From Sipunculus nudus (Eukaryota > Annelida > Sipuncula > Golfingiida > Sipunculidae), in NCBI GenBank assembly GCA_026874595.1, contig CM049312.1, positions 31,439,456 to 31,503,455 of the forward strand: a DNA stretch of 64,000 nt. Direction: 5' to 3'. The notes below the pieces were generated by a model. That model had not been told where the DNA came from, searched no databases, and saw only the letters and a program-made list of their open reading frames with translations. The position numbers and the translations under genes are program-made. This document shows positions 21,793 through 35,132 of the stretch, piece by piece; position 1 is the stretch's first letter, and every line of letters starts with the position of its first letter.

Positions 21793-24700
21793 TTAAAAGA
21801 TTGTCCCGGGATACATCTGTCCTTCCAAAGCACGTTTAATGCTGAAATCGGATTGGTTGTCGCAACCCCAGTCCTTCGCCCACATTTTCTGGTCTACATA
21901 CAAAACTGAGAATTACTTGAGTGAAAAATATCAAGACGGATTTGCACAATTAAATAACAAATACTATAATAATAATTATAATAATAATAGTAATAATAAT
22001 AATTGTTATTATTATACACATTTAACTTCAGTGGTTTCACAACTTTAAAATTATCAGAAACATACCTGAAAATAGAACGTTATTGGTTGATGAATTTGTT
22101 CAAAATGTGCACCAGTATTAGTCTACATGTCAATTAGATATCCTTTACTCCATTCCCTGACGGTACATTATGTACACTTACAATTTGCATATTCTTTGCA
22201 CGCTTCCCCGTATTGGCTGTTAACAGTGTTCTTCAGGGCACGCAGCATTCCGGGAAGGTCATTTCGTAGAGGGCGACATTGGGGCAGCTGGTCCGCTTCC
22301 TGTAACATGCACTGAATGATGTCCTCGCCGTTCTCTAACAATCTGAAACAAATATTCGTATATCCCCTTACGTGTTGGATTGTGTCAAGTATTCCCGCTT
22401 TTATTAAGTACAAAATGTTCAGGTAAAAAACAACTGCTACGGACCAAAGAGTATGTTCATGAAAAATACTTGTATGATTTATTTGATTTAAAGAGCGTGA
22501 TAAATACTCACAAGAAGTGAAAGGGGACACTGCCCGAGCAATATATAAACTAACATTAATACTTCATAGTGTACCTGCCCCCCCCCCCCCCCCCCCAAGG
22601 AGTGAAACCCTACAACTTGCTTTTCGTGAATTTCCAAAGCAATGTCTTTAATTTGCCATTTCACCATAAGTACTTCAATATAATAAAGGCAAATGATTGC
22701 CATGGTAGCATAGGCCTACTGAATGCATCTAATGAAAACTTTTATGTAACAATGTAATATTTAACTATGTGTCTCTGCTGCTACCTTCATGTGGTCTTAC
22801 CTTTGAAGAATTTACTGTTGCTGTAAAGTTTCTGATCATATAAGAACCCAGTGCAATGAGCAGATAATATTATTTTGAAATAAGTGAAAATATGCAATAT
22901 ATTATGTTCTTATTACTTAGGCACAATTGAAAGTAAAATAATATAAATAAGCTTTCTTTTTCCATGGATCTTTCAAAATGAACCTCAGCGCCTCTATAAC
23001 AATTTGAATACTGAAAGCCTTACTGATATGCCAGTAACTTACACTAATTTTCAGATTGATTTATATAAAACCTGTATCCGAATATGTCGATTCTGATTTT
23101 GAGATACAGATCACAAAAAAAGCCCCAGAGGATACTAAAGATGAACTTACGAGCATGTATAATCCAGAGCTGATCCTGTACGTTTAAGACCCGAGCAGTT
23201 GCGGCCGATATCCCAATGATTACATTCTGAAAAAATAGAGTTTGACTAAGATCAAAACATAAATCATAATGTGAAATATTTCTGACTATTCCATTGACCT
23301 TGTTTAAAAACATTTCAATATAACCATACAGACTGGTAGAAACGTATCGACAGTTCGAGACTGTGGTCAATATATTTGTGCAACAAATGTTATTTGCATA
23401 AGTGCGTTTTCTGCTAATATAACGTGTTAAAGCAAACTTAGGTTATATTATACAATTCGAAGCAAAGGTCATATTAACTTATAGATGATACTTGACAAGT
23501 CAATCAAAATATATTCTCAGTCAACGGATTTGTTGTGCTTGTGTCATGAAATATTTGGAAACTCACCAGCGCATACCATCGTAATGTACTCTTTGTAATT
23601 TTGAGCTACTGTCAGCATCGCTTTTCCTGGTGCACAGGCACTCAGGTCTAGAAAACCGCTCTCATACCTTTCGATGCAGGACATCATTATCTCTCTGAAA
23701 ACATGTAAAGAATGTTCACATCAAGTATCCTTAATATAGAAGGAGAGAGCACTCAGGAACCAAAGCTGGCCGCGGAGCTGCCCCCGAAGTTTATTGCGCA
23801 AACCAATTTTCCTGAACCAGTTATTGTTAACACCTCAATAAGCTCATCAAGGCGGATTACTATGTTTGATCTGGATTGCACCGTTGAGAATTAAACCTTC
23901 CAGAGGTTTTACATTAGGGTGCGACTTTGAAAATAATCATGTTCAGTCCAGGTGAATATACATCGGCTGCGCATTCAATATTTAGAAATTGCTCGCAACG
24001 GCGTGTTCGAATGCATATGAACCGATTCGAATGACGGGGAAGTGACTAGAAAAGGAGATGCGTGTATGCATTGGACGGTACATTTTCAGTATTACGGTTT
24101 TCCAAAAATATTCTTTCAAATTTCTTTTTTAATGATTAAGGCATCGTCATAAGGGAGCGATTGCTGGTCAAGTGAGACTAGAATCTTGTCAGACAAACAA
24201 GGAATGGAGGGGGAGGGACGTGTCTATTGCATTCTCTTATATATTTCGTCAACTATACGTGATAAACCGACTATTATAAATATATCAGAGGTATTTAGTT
24301 TAAAATGAAATTATTGTGACGTACGTGTGCATTCTTCTATGGATGATAACATCTATTTATAACGTCATTCCGTATGTAACAGCTAGGACAGTTATTTGTC
24401 ATCTCGCGGTGGCGGTATGCTACCCAAGTGGCGAGCATGTGAAGATGTAGCCAGTGCCCTACGATAGAGAGTCGGGTTTCTTATCACATTTCGCAAGTGA
24501 TATCTCACCTGCCCTGAACCCGAAAGTACTCTCGCTTCCTATATAACATCTCTTTTTTCACACCCTGTACACACTAACTTTTCTATTTTATTTTTTTCTG
24601 TTTCTATTGTTTCTCAGCCAATATTACACCAAGCCCCAGGTTATTCGATGTGTTAAATCTATCAAATAAGAATTTATTAGTTCCCTGTACACGCGTCTAT

Positions 24701-27700
24701 ATATGATATAACAAACACCGATTTCGCTTGGTCTGATCTTTACTACAAATTTGGGTACTTTGAGACTGAGCAAGAATCGAGTATATGCAGACAGCTGCCA
24801 TTGGCCACCTCCATTGTGAAAGAATTAAGTATCCATTAATAGATTATCACTACCTTTACGAAATTACACTTACTTAGTTGTTTCGTTACATCTTCCGGAT
24901 GGTCCGCCGAAAGTGTGGCTGAATACATCAATGCACGCCATGGCTTCTTTCGGACAGTAATCCCAGTCTTCCGCTAAACGACAAAATTACATAATAATTA
25001 TTAACGCTACCTAAATAGTTATGAGAAAAGCCATCTGCCTTATATTTTTTCGAAAACAAGTCTAATGCACGATATTGCATCATTAGAAAAGGCAGGCTTC
25101 GACTAAAGAAATAAATGTTTATACTCACTAATGAAATACAATTATAAACTTTGATATATCAAATGAAACCGACAGGAGATTCACTTGCTTTTCTTAACAG
25201 TTGTTTCTAAAATTCGGCCAACAACGTTTCATGTCTAACAAAGTACATATTATTATTATTTTACAGGTGTGTGTATTGACCGAAGGGGAAACTTTTCTAT
25301 AGCAGAAAGGAAATCGCTAGGTCGTCATAAAAGGCCAAGTACACAATAGTTTCTACAATTAATAATCTGTATTCAAATTTTCAAAGTAAACCTGGCCGAC
25401 AAGTTTTGAATACGTAGGAAATGTGGCATATCTCATGGCAATTATCTAATTTAACTGTTGCCAATTTGCCTAATGCTGAATCAATATTCACTCACGGAAC
25501 GCCCTGAAGACACATGACAGTGCTTCTATTTCCGACACGTCTACATAAAGTCTTCGAACATTCTCGGCGACATCCTCTTTCAAACAGTCGCAACTTTGTA
25601 GTTGTTTCACCTCTTCATAGTGTGTGCGGGCACAGGATATCAGTTCCGCATTGGCGTTACGCATAGATGCACTGTTTGTATAATTCAACAAACATTTGAC
25701 ACAAACAGTGACTAAACGGTACAAATTTCTGCGTTTATTATTTTTGTGGTGTAAAAGTTAAACGCCTCCATGTTATACTACTAGCGTAACTCTAGGTATA
25801 TTTACATCTGCAGAATTCCATTCCAGTTTCGGACTACATTACAGGGCAGTATCACGCGCTTCTTCATATTTATATATTCTGATGTTAACCAGGCCCGGTG
25901 ACTAATGCACCTGCGGGCCCTGGGTGTTTAATCGGGCCTCATTACTGGTTCCTACCACCGAGGAACCCCCGTTAGCCCCCTTCGTTTGTGAGTGAAACAC
26001 GGCCGTTGGTACCGCTTTCCTATTAAGCCTGATGCGCGGTCACTCTTGGAAGGGGCCGACCGTGAAAAGTCTCACCGCCTCGGCTGATCGAGATTTAAAC
26101 TCATGATCTCTCTGCTTTGAATTATGTGCTCTACCCTGAGCCACAGAAGCCTATTTATAACTGGTTATTGAAAGCAACATGTTATATCAGGTGATCAATC
26201 TAATATTTTTTAAAGTTTGAAATAAGTTTTAAAAGATCGAGACCAACTTACGTGCAGTTGTTGAAACCATACGTTTCCAAGCGCCGGCTTCGACAGGTGT
26301 CCGGCTTAACAGAGCAGATTTCTATGTAAAACAAAGCAGAAGAGTTAGGTGTGCTTGGTCCGTAATTGGTCCCATAGCCATGAAATTACATGTATATAAC
26401 TACATACATGTTTAACTTTCATCCGGCTTTATGGCGCCTATATAAGTAGTTATATGTATTTAAAAATGTATTCTGTAATGTCCATCAAAAGTATTCATTC
26501 ATAAGGGACTTACTCTCCTGGCACGTAGGTCCTCTGAAACCTTCGGCACAGCTACAACTTGCTTCTCCATCACCAAAAGGGTAGCATGTCCCTCCGTTGT
26601 AACAAATCTTTGTCTGACACTCGCTGGCTGTTGTTCAGGAAAATTTGACTTTAATAAATATCATTTTTAAGAACATTTATCTTTAATCCTTTTTATATAA
26701 TCAATATATATAGGCTGCAGGAGCTAAAGGATTTTATGATTAACTAAAAATGTTCTGACATTTTAGAATTCATCAAAAGACAAGCTACCTAGAACGTCTG
26801 CCTTGGTTTATTATGAAAGAATTTAACAGGCCTTACCGTACTGGCAGTGATTCCCGTAGTACATGTTGGTACAAGTGCAGTAATAGTTATACTTTTCTAC
26901 TGGGCCGTAACTCATATGAGAATAGCAAGAACCACCGTTTTGACAAGGACTTGACTTGCATGGGTCCACTACAAAACAGGAAATGGCAAATGGCGTAAGA
27001 ATATGTATATTACAAGATTAAAAACTTTTGAATCAAATGCTAGTGAAAAGCTGAAAACTCTTTGAACAAATTATTTTAAATATTTGATAATGCCGTGCTT
27101 GGATTCAAGAATGTATTATCTACACCAAGACTTCCTCTTGAGAAGTCTATTTAGTAAAAATACAGAATCCTATTTAACGTAGTTTGTTTATTGTAGCCAA
27201 TCTCACCAAATTGACAGTTTTCCCCTTTGTAGTTTTCAGGGCAACTGCAGCTGTAAATCCGCTCCTTATTCCAGAAATTGTCTCGACAATAACCCCCGTT
27301 CATGCAAGGATTCTCATCACAACGGGATTCTGTAGAGGAAGTAATTGCGTAATGTAATCACCAAAAAGCTATCATAGTCCCTTAATTTATATTTTACACC
27401 ATATCAAAATATGCGATTATACGTTTTGCAACATACAAAGAAAACAAGAAGAAATTTAAAACTAAATATAATAACGTGAATATACCTATTTTCTCATAAT
27501 ATTTAGAAGATAAATGACGAGAAGTCTTACTGAGTTCACAGTCATTTCCGCCGTAACCGCTAGGACAACTGCAGAAGTAGCCTTCGTCTCTCCACCGTGA
27601 GGGATAGCAGGTACCACCATTTTGACACAAAGTTTGATATTTCAGACATGGATTCTCTTGAATGAAAGGAAATCATGACATTGTATGTCCTCCTATGACG

Positions 27701-28493
27701 GATACATTGTGCAGCCCTTTGTATTCGACATAATGCCAATTGGAAATTATGTATATAAAATTCAATACAAAACATTATGAACATTTTTATCTGCATTTTA
27801 TTTAATAAAGTTTATATATGTTGTGCAAACCGATTATTAAGTACATTTTTTTCACACTCCTTACTACCCCTTTATATAAAAAATATAATATGTACTGTTT
27901 ATTGATTGCTAACTATACCCTTTTCACAGATCCTGCCAACATGGGTTGAAGGACAGTTACAGTAATATCCCGGTGAGTATGATGATGCGCGACACGACCC
28001 TCCGTTCTCACAAGGATTTCCACTTACACATGGGCTCACTGAAAGAAAAAACATGTTTATGATTAGGGGGCCAGTGGTTATAAAAGCTGATTTGAAAAAC
28101 GTTAATTCATAAAGTGCATCTGTTCATGCCTTTATTTTGACTATACAGCGTGGTTTTCTTTATATGGCTGAAGACTGTTTTTTTATGCTTTTGAGAACTT
28201 TCAGATTTTTTTAAGCAAATTATACCCTGACTTAAACCCTTAACATACATAATCATACAATTTTCCTTTTGTTCACGAAAGGATATAAGAGAATTAAACC
28301 CATTACCTTCTTCACAACTTCTACCAAAATACGGTTTTGTACAAGAGCAGAAATAGTCGTTCGACCAGCTGTAGGTGCTGCATCTCCCTTCGTTTTTGCA
28401 CGGGTTGCTGTCGCAGGCATCCGCCGAAGCTCTCTCTGCAAGGATAACTGAGCAGAGAACAGCCAGAACAAATCCTTCAGTGCAAGATGCCAT
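21793..28493 (-). CDS. gene A: secreted protein, six EGF-like domains plus three six-Cys repeats (537 aa)
   Basis: Thirteen exons: 28493-28307, 28038-27919, 27656-27531, 27329-27207, 26968-26837, 26627-26514, 26321-26252, 25671-25496, 24973-24874, 23694-23567, 23226-23151, 22342-22182, 21893-21793 (1614 nt). All introns are GT-AG. Exon 1 encodes a signal peptide (MASCTEGFVLAVLCSVILAERASA) and EGF1 (CDSNPCKNEGRC). Exons 2-6 each carry one EGF domain with six cysteines and phase-1 borders. Exons 7-8, 9-10 and 11-13 encode three repeats with spacing C-x6/8-C-x12-14-C-x10-13-C-x10-13-C-x20-25-C. Each repeat is split by a phase-2 intron after its third cysteine. The tail IKRALEGQMYPG resembles that of gene C. 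A stop at 22168-22170 would end a read-through of exon 12, but all paralogs have a GTAAG donor there. The function is unknown; it is presumably extracellular. I did not recognise the C-terminal repeat. Confidence 0.9.
22575..22599. repeat. poly-C tract
   Basis: About 20 C residues in the last-but-one intron of gene A. Confidence 0.9.
25828..26152 (-). repeat. tRNA-derived SINE, family 1, in an intron of gene A
   Basis: On the minus strand, starting at about 26152, box A (GTGGCTCAGGGTAGAGCAC) and box B-like (GAGTTTAAATCTCG) words stand at tRNA spacing. They are followed by AGCCGAGGCGGTGAGAC and a body shared with 16488-16818 and 29615-29795. It lies in the intron between exons 8 and 7, in the gene's own direction. 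Confidence 0.8.
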
Positions 28494-29049
28494 TGTTGTC
28501 TTCGCAAGGTAAAAATCTAAATGATGTCTTTAATAGGTGGCAAGCCAGTGCCAAGTCGGACATTTGTTTCTAGTTGCACAGTCAAATATATATATATATA
28601 TGCATATATATGCAGATGACTAACACACGGGGGCGTTAATGCTTTTTATGCACCCGCTAATTGCCCAGCAACATCTCATACTGGCTTGCAAATTATGACA
28701 AGATAAACGACACATAAATTGAGGTCGTAAACTATGGGGCTCTTACTGTCAAATTTCAAAGAAAACCGCAGACTGTAAAAATACGATGTGCTGTGGCTGA
28801 TGTAGATAATATTCCCGAATAATATTACTTTTCATACCGCTGAATAGTGCAGGCTTTAGATGTCCCACTAACAATCCTCATTGTATCATTTTATATAATT
28901 AACATTTCATATAATTTGAACAATTGATATAATTATGTAGCACCATTGACATTACAACAGTGGCAAATCGGATGCCATTAGAACTTTAGATATGTGGGAT
29001 AGTGTCATGTCACGTCACACACCCACACACACCCCTCACACACATATAC

Positions 29050-29098
<49 letters not shown>

Positions 29099-30116
29099 CA
29101 GTCCCATGGAAAGCCGAACTTTTAGAAATGGCCCACAGAACGATTTATTACATGTATGCAATGCCCATATAACGTGAGTTCAATAATTTATTCTATTATC
29201 GTACAAAAAGGTGAGATCATTAACCTATCTGAAAGAGAGCGACCAAACTGCAGAAATAAAACATCATCTGAAACGCCATTTATTCTGCAGTCTAAGATTC
29301 AGTGCCTCAATATCACCAACAACTCATGGTAATATTAAAATGCCATAATTAAATCAAATTCAGTTGCGGTTCCGGAAGGGTGCCCCCGCGTTCAGTTTAA
29401 ACATCTCTTAAGTTATCTATTTCTTTTCCCGTTTATTCGTTATTAATTTTCATTTTTCAGCTTTCTTTTTTATTCCCTAGCAAGTAAATTATTTAAATTG
29501 TTGAACTGTTAACAGTTTATTACTTTATGAGTTGAGGATGTCAATGAACAGCTTTTTTATTTCTTCCATATTAAGAAGGCATACCTATATTTCTATAACG
29601 AGGGAAGTATTATTACACTGCCGGGTCATAACACCGAGGAATCCCCAAAATGGCATTCGCCCGTGAGTGAGGCACGGCCTTCCGGTTATCCTAAAGAGCT
29701 AAGTCTGGGTTGAGGTCGACGGAAAAAAAGTTAATGGCTCCTCGGCTGATACTTTAACCTACGATCAGGAGCGTTGTCTAGACCACACATGCACATTTTC
29801 ACCATTGACATCAACTTGTAACTTTAAAATTAATATCCTTATACCGAAGTAATCTAAATAATAGATAATTGCCACATTAATATACCCAAAGACCCACCCT
29901 GTAATGTGTGACTATATTAAGAACAATCATTTAAGAGAGCAGTATTTAAAGAACAGAAATACTGATTTATTATGTGACAGGTGCCTCAAAATGTTCTCCT
30001 TACATTGCATATATAAAAAAAATCCAAATATCGGAAAGGGTGTCTCCCTGATATACCCACCCCCACGTAACTATAATTAACTTTAAGGAATAATCGTGAT
30101 AGTGTTACGCTGTAAT
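28494..30116. other. 5' flank of gene A and intergenic DNA
   Basis: Upstream of the gene A start, CTATTAAAG (minus strand, near 28537) and a (TA)n run at 28587-28604 are the only TATA-like words. An (AT)n tract lies at 29056-29095, preceded by a CACACACC-rich stretch. There is no ORF. Confidence 0.4.
29615..29795 (-). repeat. partial tRNA-derived SINE, family 1
   Basis: Landmarks CACCGAGGAATCCCC, CCCGTGAGTGAGGCACGGCC and CTCGGCTGAT match the copy at 25828-26152. It is truncated and diverged. Confidence 0.6.
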
Positions 30117-30117
30117 G

Positions 30118-30168
<51 letters not shown>

Positions 30169-30184
30169 GAGAGAGAGAGAGAGA
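30116..30184. repeat. (AT)n(GA)n microsatellite
   Basis: A TA run passes directly into about 20 GA units with one interruption. It lies just upstream of the Penelope-like element. Confidence 0.95.
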
Positions 30185-30280
30185 TCTGCAGGTTTTCTGC
30201 AAGCAACAACTACTAGAGTACTCTATGGCATTTCACCAGAGCTTTATAATTATACAAAATGAAGACGAGTCAAGTATTTT

Positions 30281-30345
30281 CAGACATTTTACTACTACGT
30301 AGTTTCGTGCAAGATGTTGTTGCACTCGTCAGGTAATGCTGGCTG
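30281..30345 (-). ncRNA. hammerhead ribozyme, inverted left copy
   Basis: The minus strand carries the same core as the right copy: CTGACGA (30332-30326), a GTGCAA/TTGCAC stem II (30325-30320 with 30312-30307), and GAAA (30306-30303). The outer part of stem I has one C-U mismatch (CAGCC against GTCTG), so it may be weaker. Confidence 0.65.
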
Positions 30346-30388
30346 GCTGAGATGGACTACTACGTAGTAGTAAAATGTCTGAAAAAAC

Positions 30389-32120
30389 TTGACTCGTCTT
30401 CATTTTGTATATACAGAGACCTCTTACACAAAAGCATTACAAAAGCATACAAAAAAAGTGAGTTCAAAAGCTGTATCATCAAAAGAACGCGAGGCGAAAC
30501 ACATCACAAGAAAACTAGGCCTGGATGACAGGATAAATACGACAGCCCACAGAGAAGCGTTCATTACCTTGAAAGACCATAAACCAAACTTCAATAACAA
30601 CCCTACCTGTCGACTTATCAACCAAGCCAAATCAGAAATAGGAAAAATCAGCAAACAAATACATGACAGAATAAATTGAAAGATCTTGACAAGCCTCAGC
30701 TTAAACCAGTGGAAAAACACAACTGAAGTGATATCATGGTTCAACAAAATTGCAAACAAAGAACAATATTCATTCATTTCCTTTGATGTAGTTGATTTTT
30801 ATCCATCAATCAAATTAGATCTCCTGAACAAAGCACTGGACTTCGCCTCCACCTACGATAGCATCACAACTGAGGAAAGAGAAATAATAACCCACTCTAA
30901 AAAAGTCCTTCCTCTTTAACGCCGGAGAACCATGGAGTAAAAAAACGCCAGAATCCAACTTTGATGTCACCATGGGTAGCTACGATAGTGCCGAAACATG
31001 TGAACTTGTGGGCTCCTTCCTCCTCCATCTCATCACAAATAAACACGGAAACCTATTTTGATTGTACAGGGATGATGGGCTAGGAATCACAAAGGAACCT
31101 CCAAAAAGGTAGAAGCCATAAAGAAAGACCTATGCAAAATATTCAAAACGCATGGCCTAAATATTAGAATTGAGGTTAACAAAAAGACCGTTGACTTCCT
31201 AGACATAACTTTGGACCTAAAGCGTGGTAAACACAAACCGTTTACGAAACCAAACAATACGCCATTATATGTCAACAGCAAATCCAACAACCCACCTGGA
31301 ATAACCAAAAATATACCCGATTCGGTCAATAAACGTCTTTCCCAAATATCCTCAGACGCCGAATCATTTAAACAGGCAGCACCCATATACCAGGAAGCGC
31401 ATAAAAAAAGCGGATACAACTACCAATTAAAATATACCTCAACATCAGAACCCGCAGCTTGCAACAAAAAGAGAAAACGACGTCGAGATACCATATGGTA
31501 CAACCCACCGAACAGCAAAAACGTAAACACTAATATTGGTAAAACTTTCCTGAAAATTGTAAATGAAGAATTCACCAAAGAACATAAATTACACAAAATA
31601 TTCAACAGAAATACCATCAAATTGAGTTATAGTTGCATGCCTAATATGAAACAATATATTGATGGACATAACAAGACAAAACTCTCAAGGAATGGAAATG
31701 CCTCAAACCCTACTAAATGCAACTGCAGAATACCAACGGAATGCCCCATGTCCGGCCACTGCTTGAAAGAATCAACTGTTTACCAAGCGACCGTTACAGC
31801 CGAAAGTGAGCCAAAACAAAGCTACATAGGATTAACAGAAAATTCATTCAAGTCACGCTATGCAAATCACAAATCATCCTTCATGAACAAATCTAAGAAA
31901 TTTAACACAGAAAGAAAAAGGTGTAGACTACAGTATCACATGGAAAATACTGAAACAGGCAAAGGCTTATAACAGCGCTACCAACAGATGTAACCTATGC
32001 TTATGGGAAAAATACTATATCATTTGCAACCCCCATTTGGCCACCCTGAATAAACGGAACGAACTCGTCACCGCCTGTAGACATGCGAACAAATTCCTCC
32101 TTAAGAATTTCATAACATAG
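30389..32120 (+). pseudogene. broken Penelope-like reverse transcriptase / GIY-YIG endonuclease
   Basis: The frame starting at 30389 shows RT blocks (AFITLKDHKPNF...TCRLINQAKSEIG, then FISFDVVDFYPSI). The catalytic YRDDG block lies at 31065-31079 in another frame. In-frame stops occur at 30677 and 31058. The frame also shifts between about 30900 and 31200 and again near 31935. A Cys/His cluster (CNCRIPTECPMSGHC) precedes YQATV...YIGLTENSFKSRYANHKSSF, the endonuclease region usual in this family. The end (CNLCLWEKYYII...CRHANKFLL) reaches a stop at 32118-32120. The N-terminal part is absent. It cannot make a full protein. Confidence 0.85.
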
Positions 32121-32441
32121 ATTTTAGTTTATAGGATACTCCCATTTCTCTCTCTCTCCTTCTTTCATTAATAACAGCCACAAGAAAACACATGTAGAGC
32201 CCCATGTTTATACACATATAGCGATCTTTAAGCACTGCCACTAACTGCTCTCAGCACGCCCCCCCCTCACAGAGCGACCTTTGACCCCAGTCCTTCGAAA
32301 TCCCGACTCTCATTATCTGATCCTGGTATATCTCTGCCCCAGGGCGCACATTTACACTCAACAGTCTTGGTTACAAGTGACACAGCAGGCCAGTAACACA
32401 TATACATTCAAGGTCGCATATCTATGCTAGTCCATCTCAGC

Positions 32442-32506
32442 CAGACAGCATTACCTGACGAGTGCAACAACATCTTGCACGAAACTACGTAGTAGTAAAA
32501 TGTCTG
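32442..32506 (+). ncRNA. hammerhead ribozyme in the Penelope-like terminal repeat
   Basis: All conserved parts are present and pair by eye. Stem I pairs CAGAC (32442-32446) with GTCTG (32502-32506) and TTAC (32451-32454) with GTAA (32495-32498), with an AGCA/AAT internal loop between. The core is CTGACGA (32455-32461). Stem II pairs GTGCAA (32462-32467) with TTGCAC (32475-32480) around a 7-base loop. GAAA lies at 32481-32484. Stem III is very short, ACT/AGT around ACGT. The predicted cut follows A32494. Such short-stem-III hammerheads are known from Penelope-like elements. Confidence 0.85.
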
Positions 32507-32524
32507 AAAATACTTAAATATACT

Positions 32525-32617
32525 TACTTATAATATATATATATATATATATATATTGTTCTTTCTAGGCTGTTTGCAATGCACTGATGGCAAAGTGCTC
32601 GATGGTATAACCAGAGC

Positions 32618-32669
<52 letters not shown>

Positions 32670-32740
32670 TGTGTAAAGAATCAAACGATTGTAAGCATCG
32701 TTTTGACTAATTAGTTTATTATATATATATATATAAAATA
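32525..32740. repeat. cluster of three (AT)n tracts
   Basis: AT runs at about 32534-32556, 32618-32667 and 32719-32736. They are followed by a C-rich run at 32798-32810. Confidence 0.9.
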
Positions 32741-34688
32741 TAAAATTTTAGGGACTAAGTTTTAAAAATACCTAGCAGCCACCAGCCCAATATAAGCCCC
32801 CCCCCCCTCCCCTCCACGTACTCGAATTTCTGGATCCGCCCCTGTCACTTGCCCATTTTCAGCTTTAAAAAAACTGAAGGATCAATTAAAGGAATCTGAG
32901 CAATCTTGCAGTTCAGGAGATATCATGTGTTTACTGGGGTCGTTCTAGAAAGGGGACGCACATGACTGGGGATCAGTAAAGTAGCAAGGAGGTGACCTCG
33001 TCAAGAAAACGTAATAATCACTTCACGATTCAGCTCATCTCTACTTTTCAACTTTTTTTCATCCTGTCATAAAATGTTAATTTATGATTACTTTTCCTTG
33101 TGTATTTTTGGCTACTGAATGGTCTCCTATGGCCTGACATGTTAGAAATTGCTTAAAACGCTTCTAACTGCTATATTCTGGTTGTCTCATGTGTAACATT
33201 GTGCCAGCACCTGATAACAAATACCATCATATAACTCTCCCCTCCGTTAAGTACTGAGTGACTGTCATCTTTCCTTGCAAGCATTATTTTAAAGATTTTC
33301 AGGGATTTATAGTGCGACGGTAATCAAGAGAAGAATTTTTGCAAATCAACAAATGTTGCACATACTTAGAACCAATAGACTGAATAGAAAATATTTAGCA
33401 GGAAACACAACACAAATATATAAACAAGAAAGCTCAACAAATGTTGCATGTATGTATCGTTTCTTTACTCAGCTGAATGATTATCATTAAAGCCATAGTG
33501 ATTAGCGTTTATACCCGTCGTCTATCAATCTTTCCCTCAAGCAGTCAGGCCATCAGTCTACCCAATAACCTGGCTCAATTCTAAACCGTTTGACCAAAAA
33601 CTCTCTAATTTGACGTCTTTAGAATTCTAAATTAGGGTACAAGACAAATCATTATTTTAAACCTCCAGAATATTAAAGTGTACCGGTTCCAGACCATGTA
33701 TTTAGCATTTGATAAAGAAAAAAAATCTATAAGAGAAAAAACAAATTTTATTTATTGATAAACTGCAAAATCGGACTATGAGATATGCGTTTACTAGCAA
33801 ATATAATATCTACTTCATAATATTACAAATATATTAAGCATGTGCCTGGTATATGTATGTAAGTTGCAAGTGACAGGATTTTGCGAATGAGCACAATTGC
33901 GATGATACGTATAATACATATTAAAATGTTTAAGATTGTACGTTCATATTGATTATGTTACTGTGCTTCAGTGTAACAAGATGGTAGTCAAAGGCATGTT
34001 GACTTAATTTATGCGAATCAAAAAGATATTTTCCGTTTCGTGCCATCGAGTCAGAAAGGATATACGAATATGCAAAAAAAACTAATTATTACAGTAAGTA
34101 TAAATATAAAGTAAATATATATCACCTGAATTGAATAAATTTCAGAGAATCGATTTCAATTATTTGCAGAATCTGATTATTGTGTTTGTTGATTATATGT
34201 GTCGTCCGCTAACAAATATTGACTTTTAGTATATTATATGTGTAAATAAACCTTAAGGGGTTCACTTATATTGACCTTTTCCTGAGTAGCAAAAATGCAT
34301 ATTGATTTTCTTAATGCATTATAGAGTGAACATAAGACTCTTGGGTCTGAGGCAATAAAAGAAATTCCACATTGTATTATTTTGTGTTGTAATATCATCA
34401 CTATTAATTATTAAAATTAACAGCCAGCCACTCTGAAATAAATGTCGGCCTTTTTAGGAGTCGTGTCATTATATTATGTGTGCATACTCTTATTTCCTCT
34501 TATTTCCTCCATTAAATACAAATGGCATAATTGCCAAACAGCGGTAAAGTATTAGCAACACGTAATAATAACATATATCGGCGAAAACATTTTCTTTATT
34601 TGAAGAAGTTGGTAATTATACCATATTTAAGAGGTCAAATATCTCCGAAAGGAAATCGGTGGTCGCAGTAGGAACGGTAACTTATGGC
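32741..34688. other. intergenic, no gene seen
   Basis: AT-rich sequence downstream of gene B with no credible ORF or recognisable repeat. Confidence 0.5.
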
Positions 34689-35073
34689 CTAATCTTGTTT
34701 GAGGCAACCCCAGTCACCCGTCCTCATTTTCTTATCTGCAAAAGAAGCCGAAATATGTTAAGTTGGAATGTTTTTTTCACAACCCACTCTGTGGTAAACT
34801 ATAAGCTGTCCAAAAGGTCAAGTGGTAGTTTCTGTGTTATAAGCTGCATTTATTTGCAGTTAAAGTGTCAGGTAGTAAAGATGCTAATATATCAATGAAA
34901 ACCATTAAACCATTAAATGCATACATGGCAAATGAGTCAACATACAAGGAGATATATAAATAATACTGATTATTACTCCGACCTTTAACAATGTAAGGGA
35001 CCAACTCGCCCATTTACTAAATGTAATAACATTTACTAAATGTAATAAAAACAACATTACTTAGAATTAGCAT

Positions 35074-35132
<59 letters not shown>

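Larger units (their letters stand above)
30251..32515 (+). mobile_element. Penelope-like retroelement, 5'-truncated, with hammerhead-bearing ends
   Basis: Terminal sequence occurs three times: inverted at 30281-30355, as a partial direct copy at 30356-30412, and complete at about 32430-32515. The left inverted and direct copies form a hairpin with arms of about 55 bp (30251-30302 against 30358-30412), as Penelope-like elements often show. The interior encodes a broken reverse transcriptase with a GIY-YIG-type endonuclease region. An (AT)n tract flanks the right end. Confidence 0.85.

Noticed and set aside
22168-22181. KCT-stop ending of gene A exon 12 (and the matching endings in B and C)
   Set aside because: It follows a conserved GTAAG donor, and the three endings are unrelated. 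A downstream conserved exon gives the better terminus.
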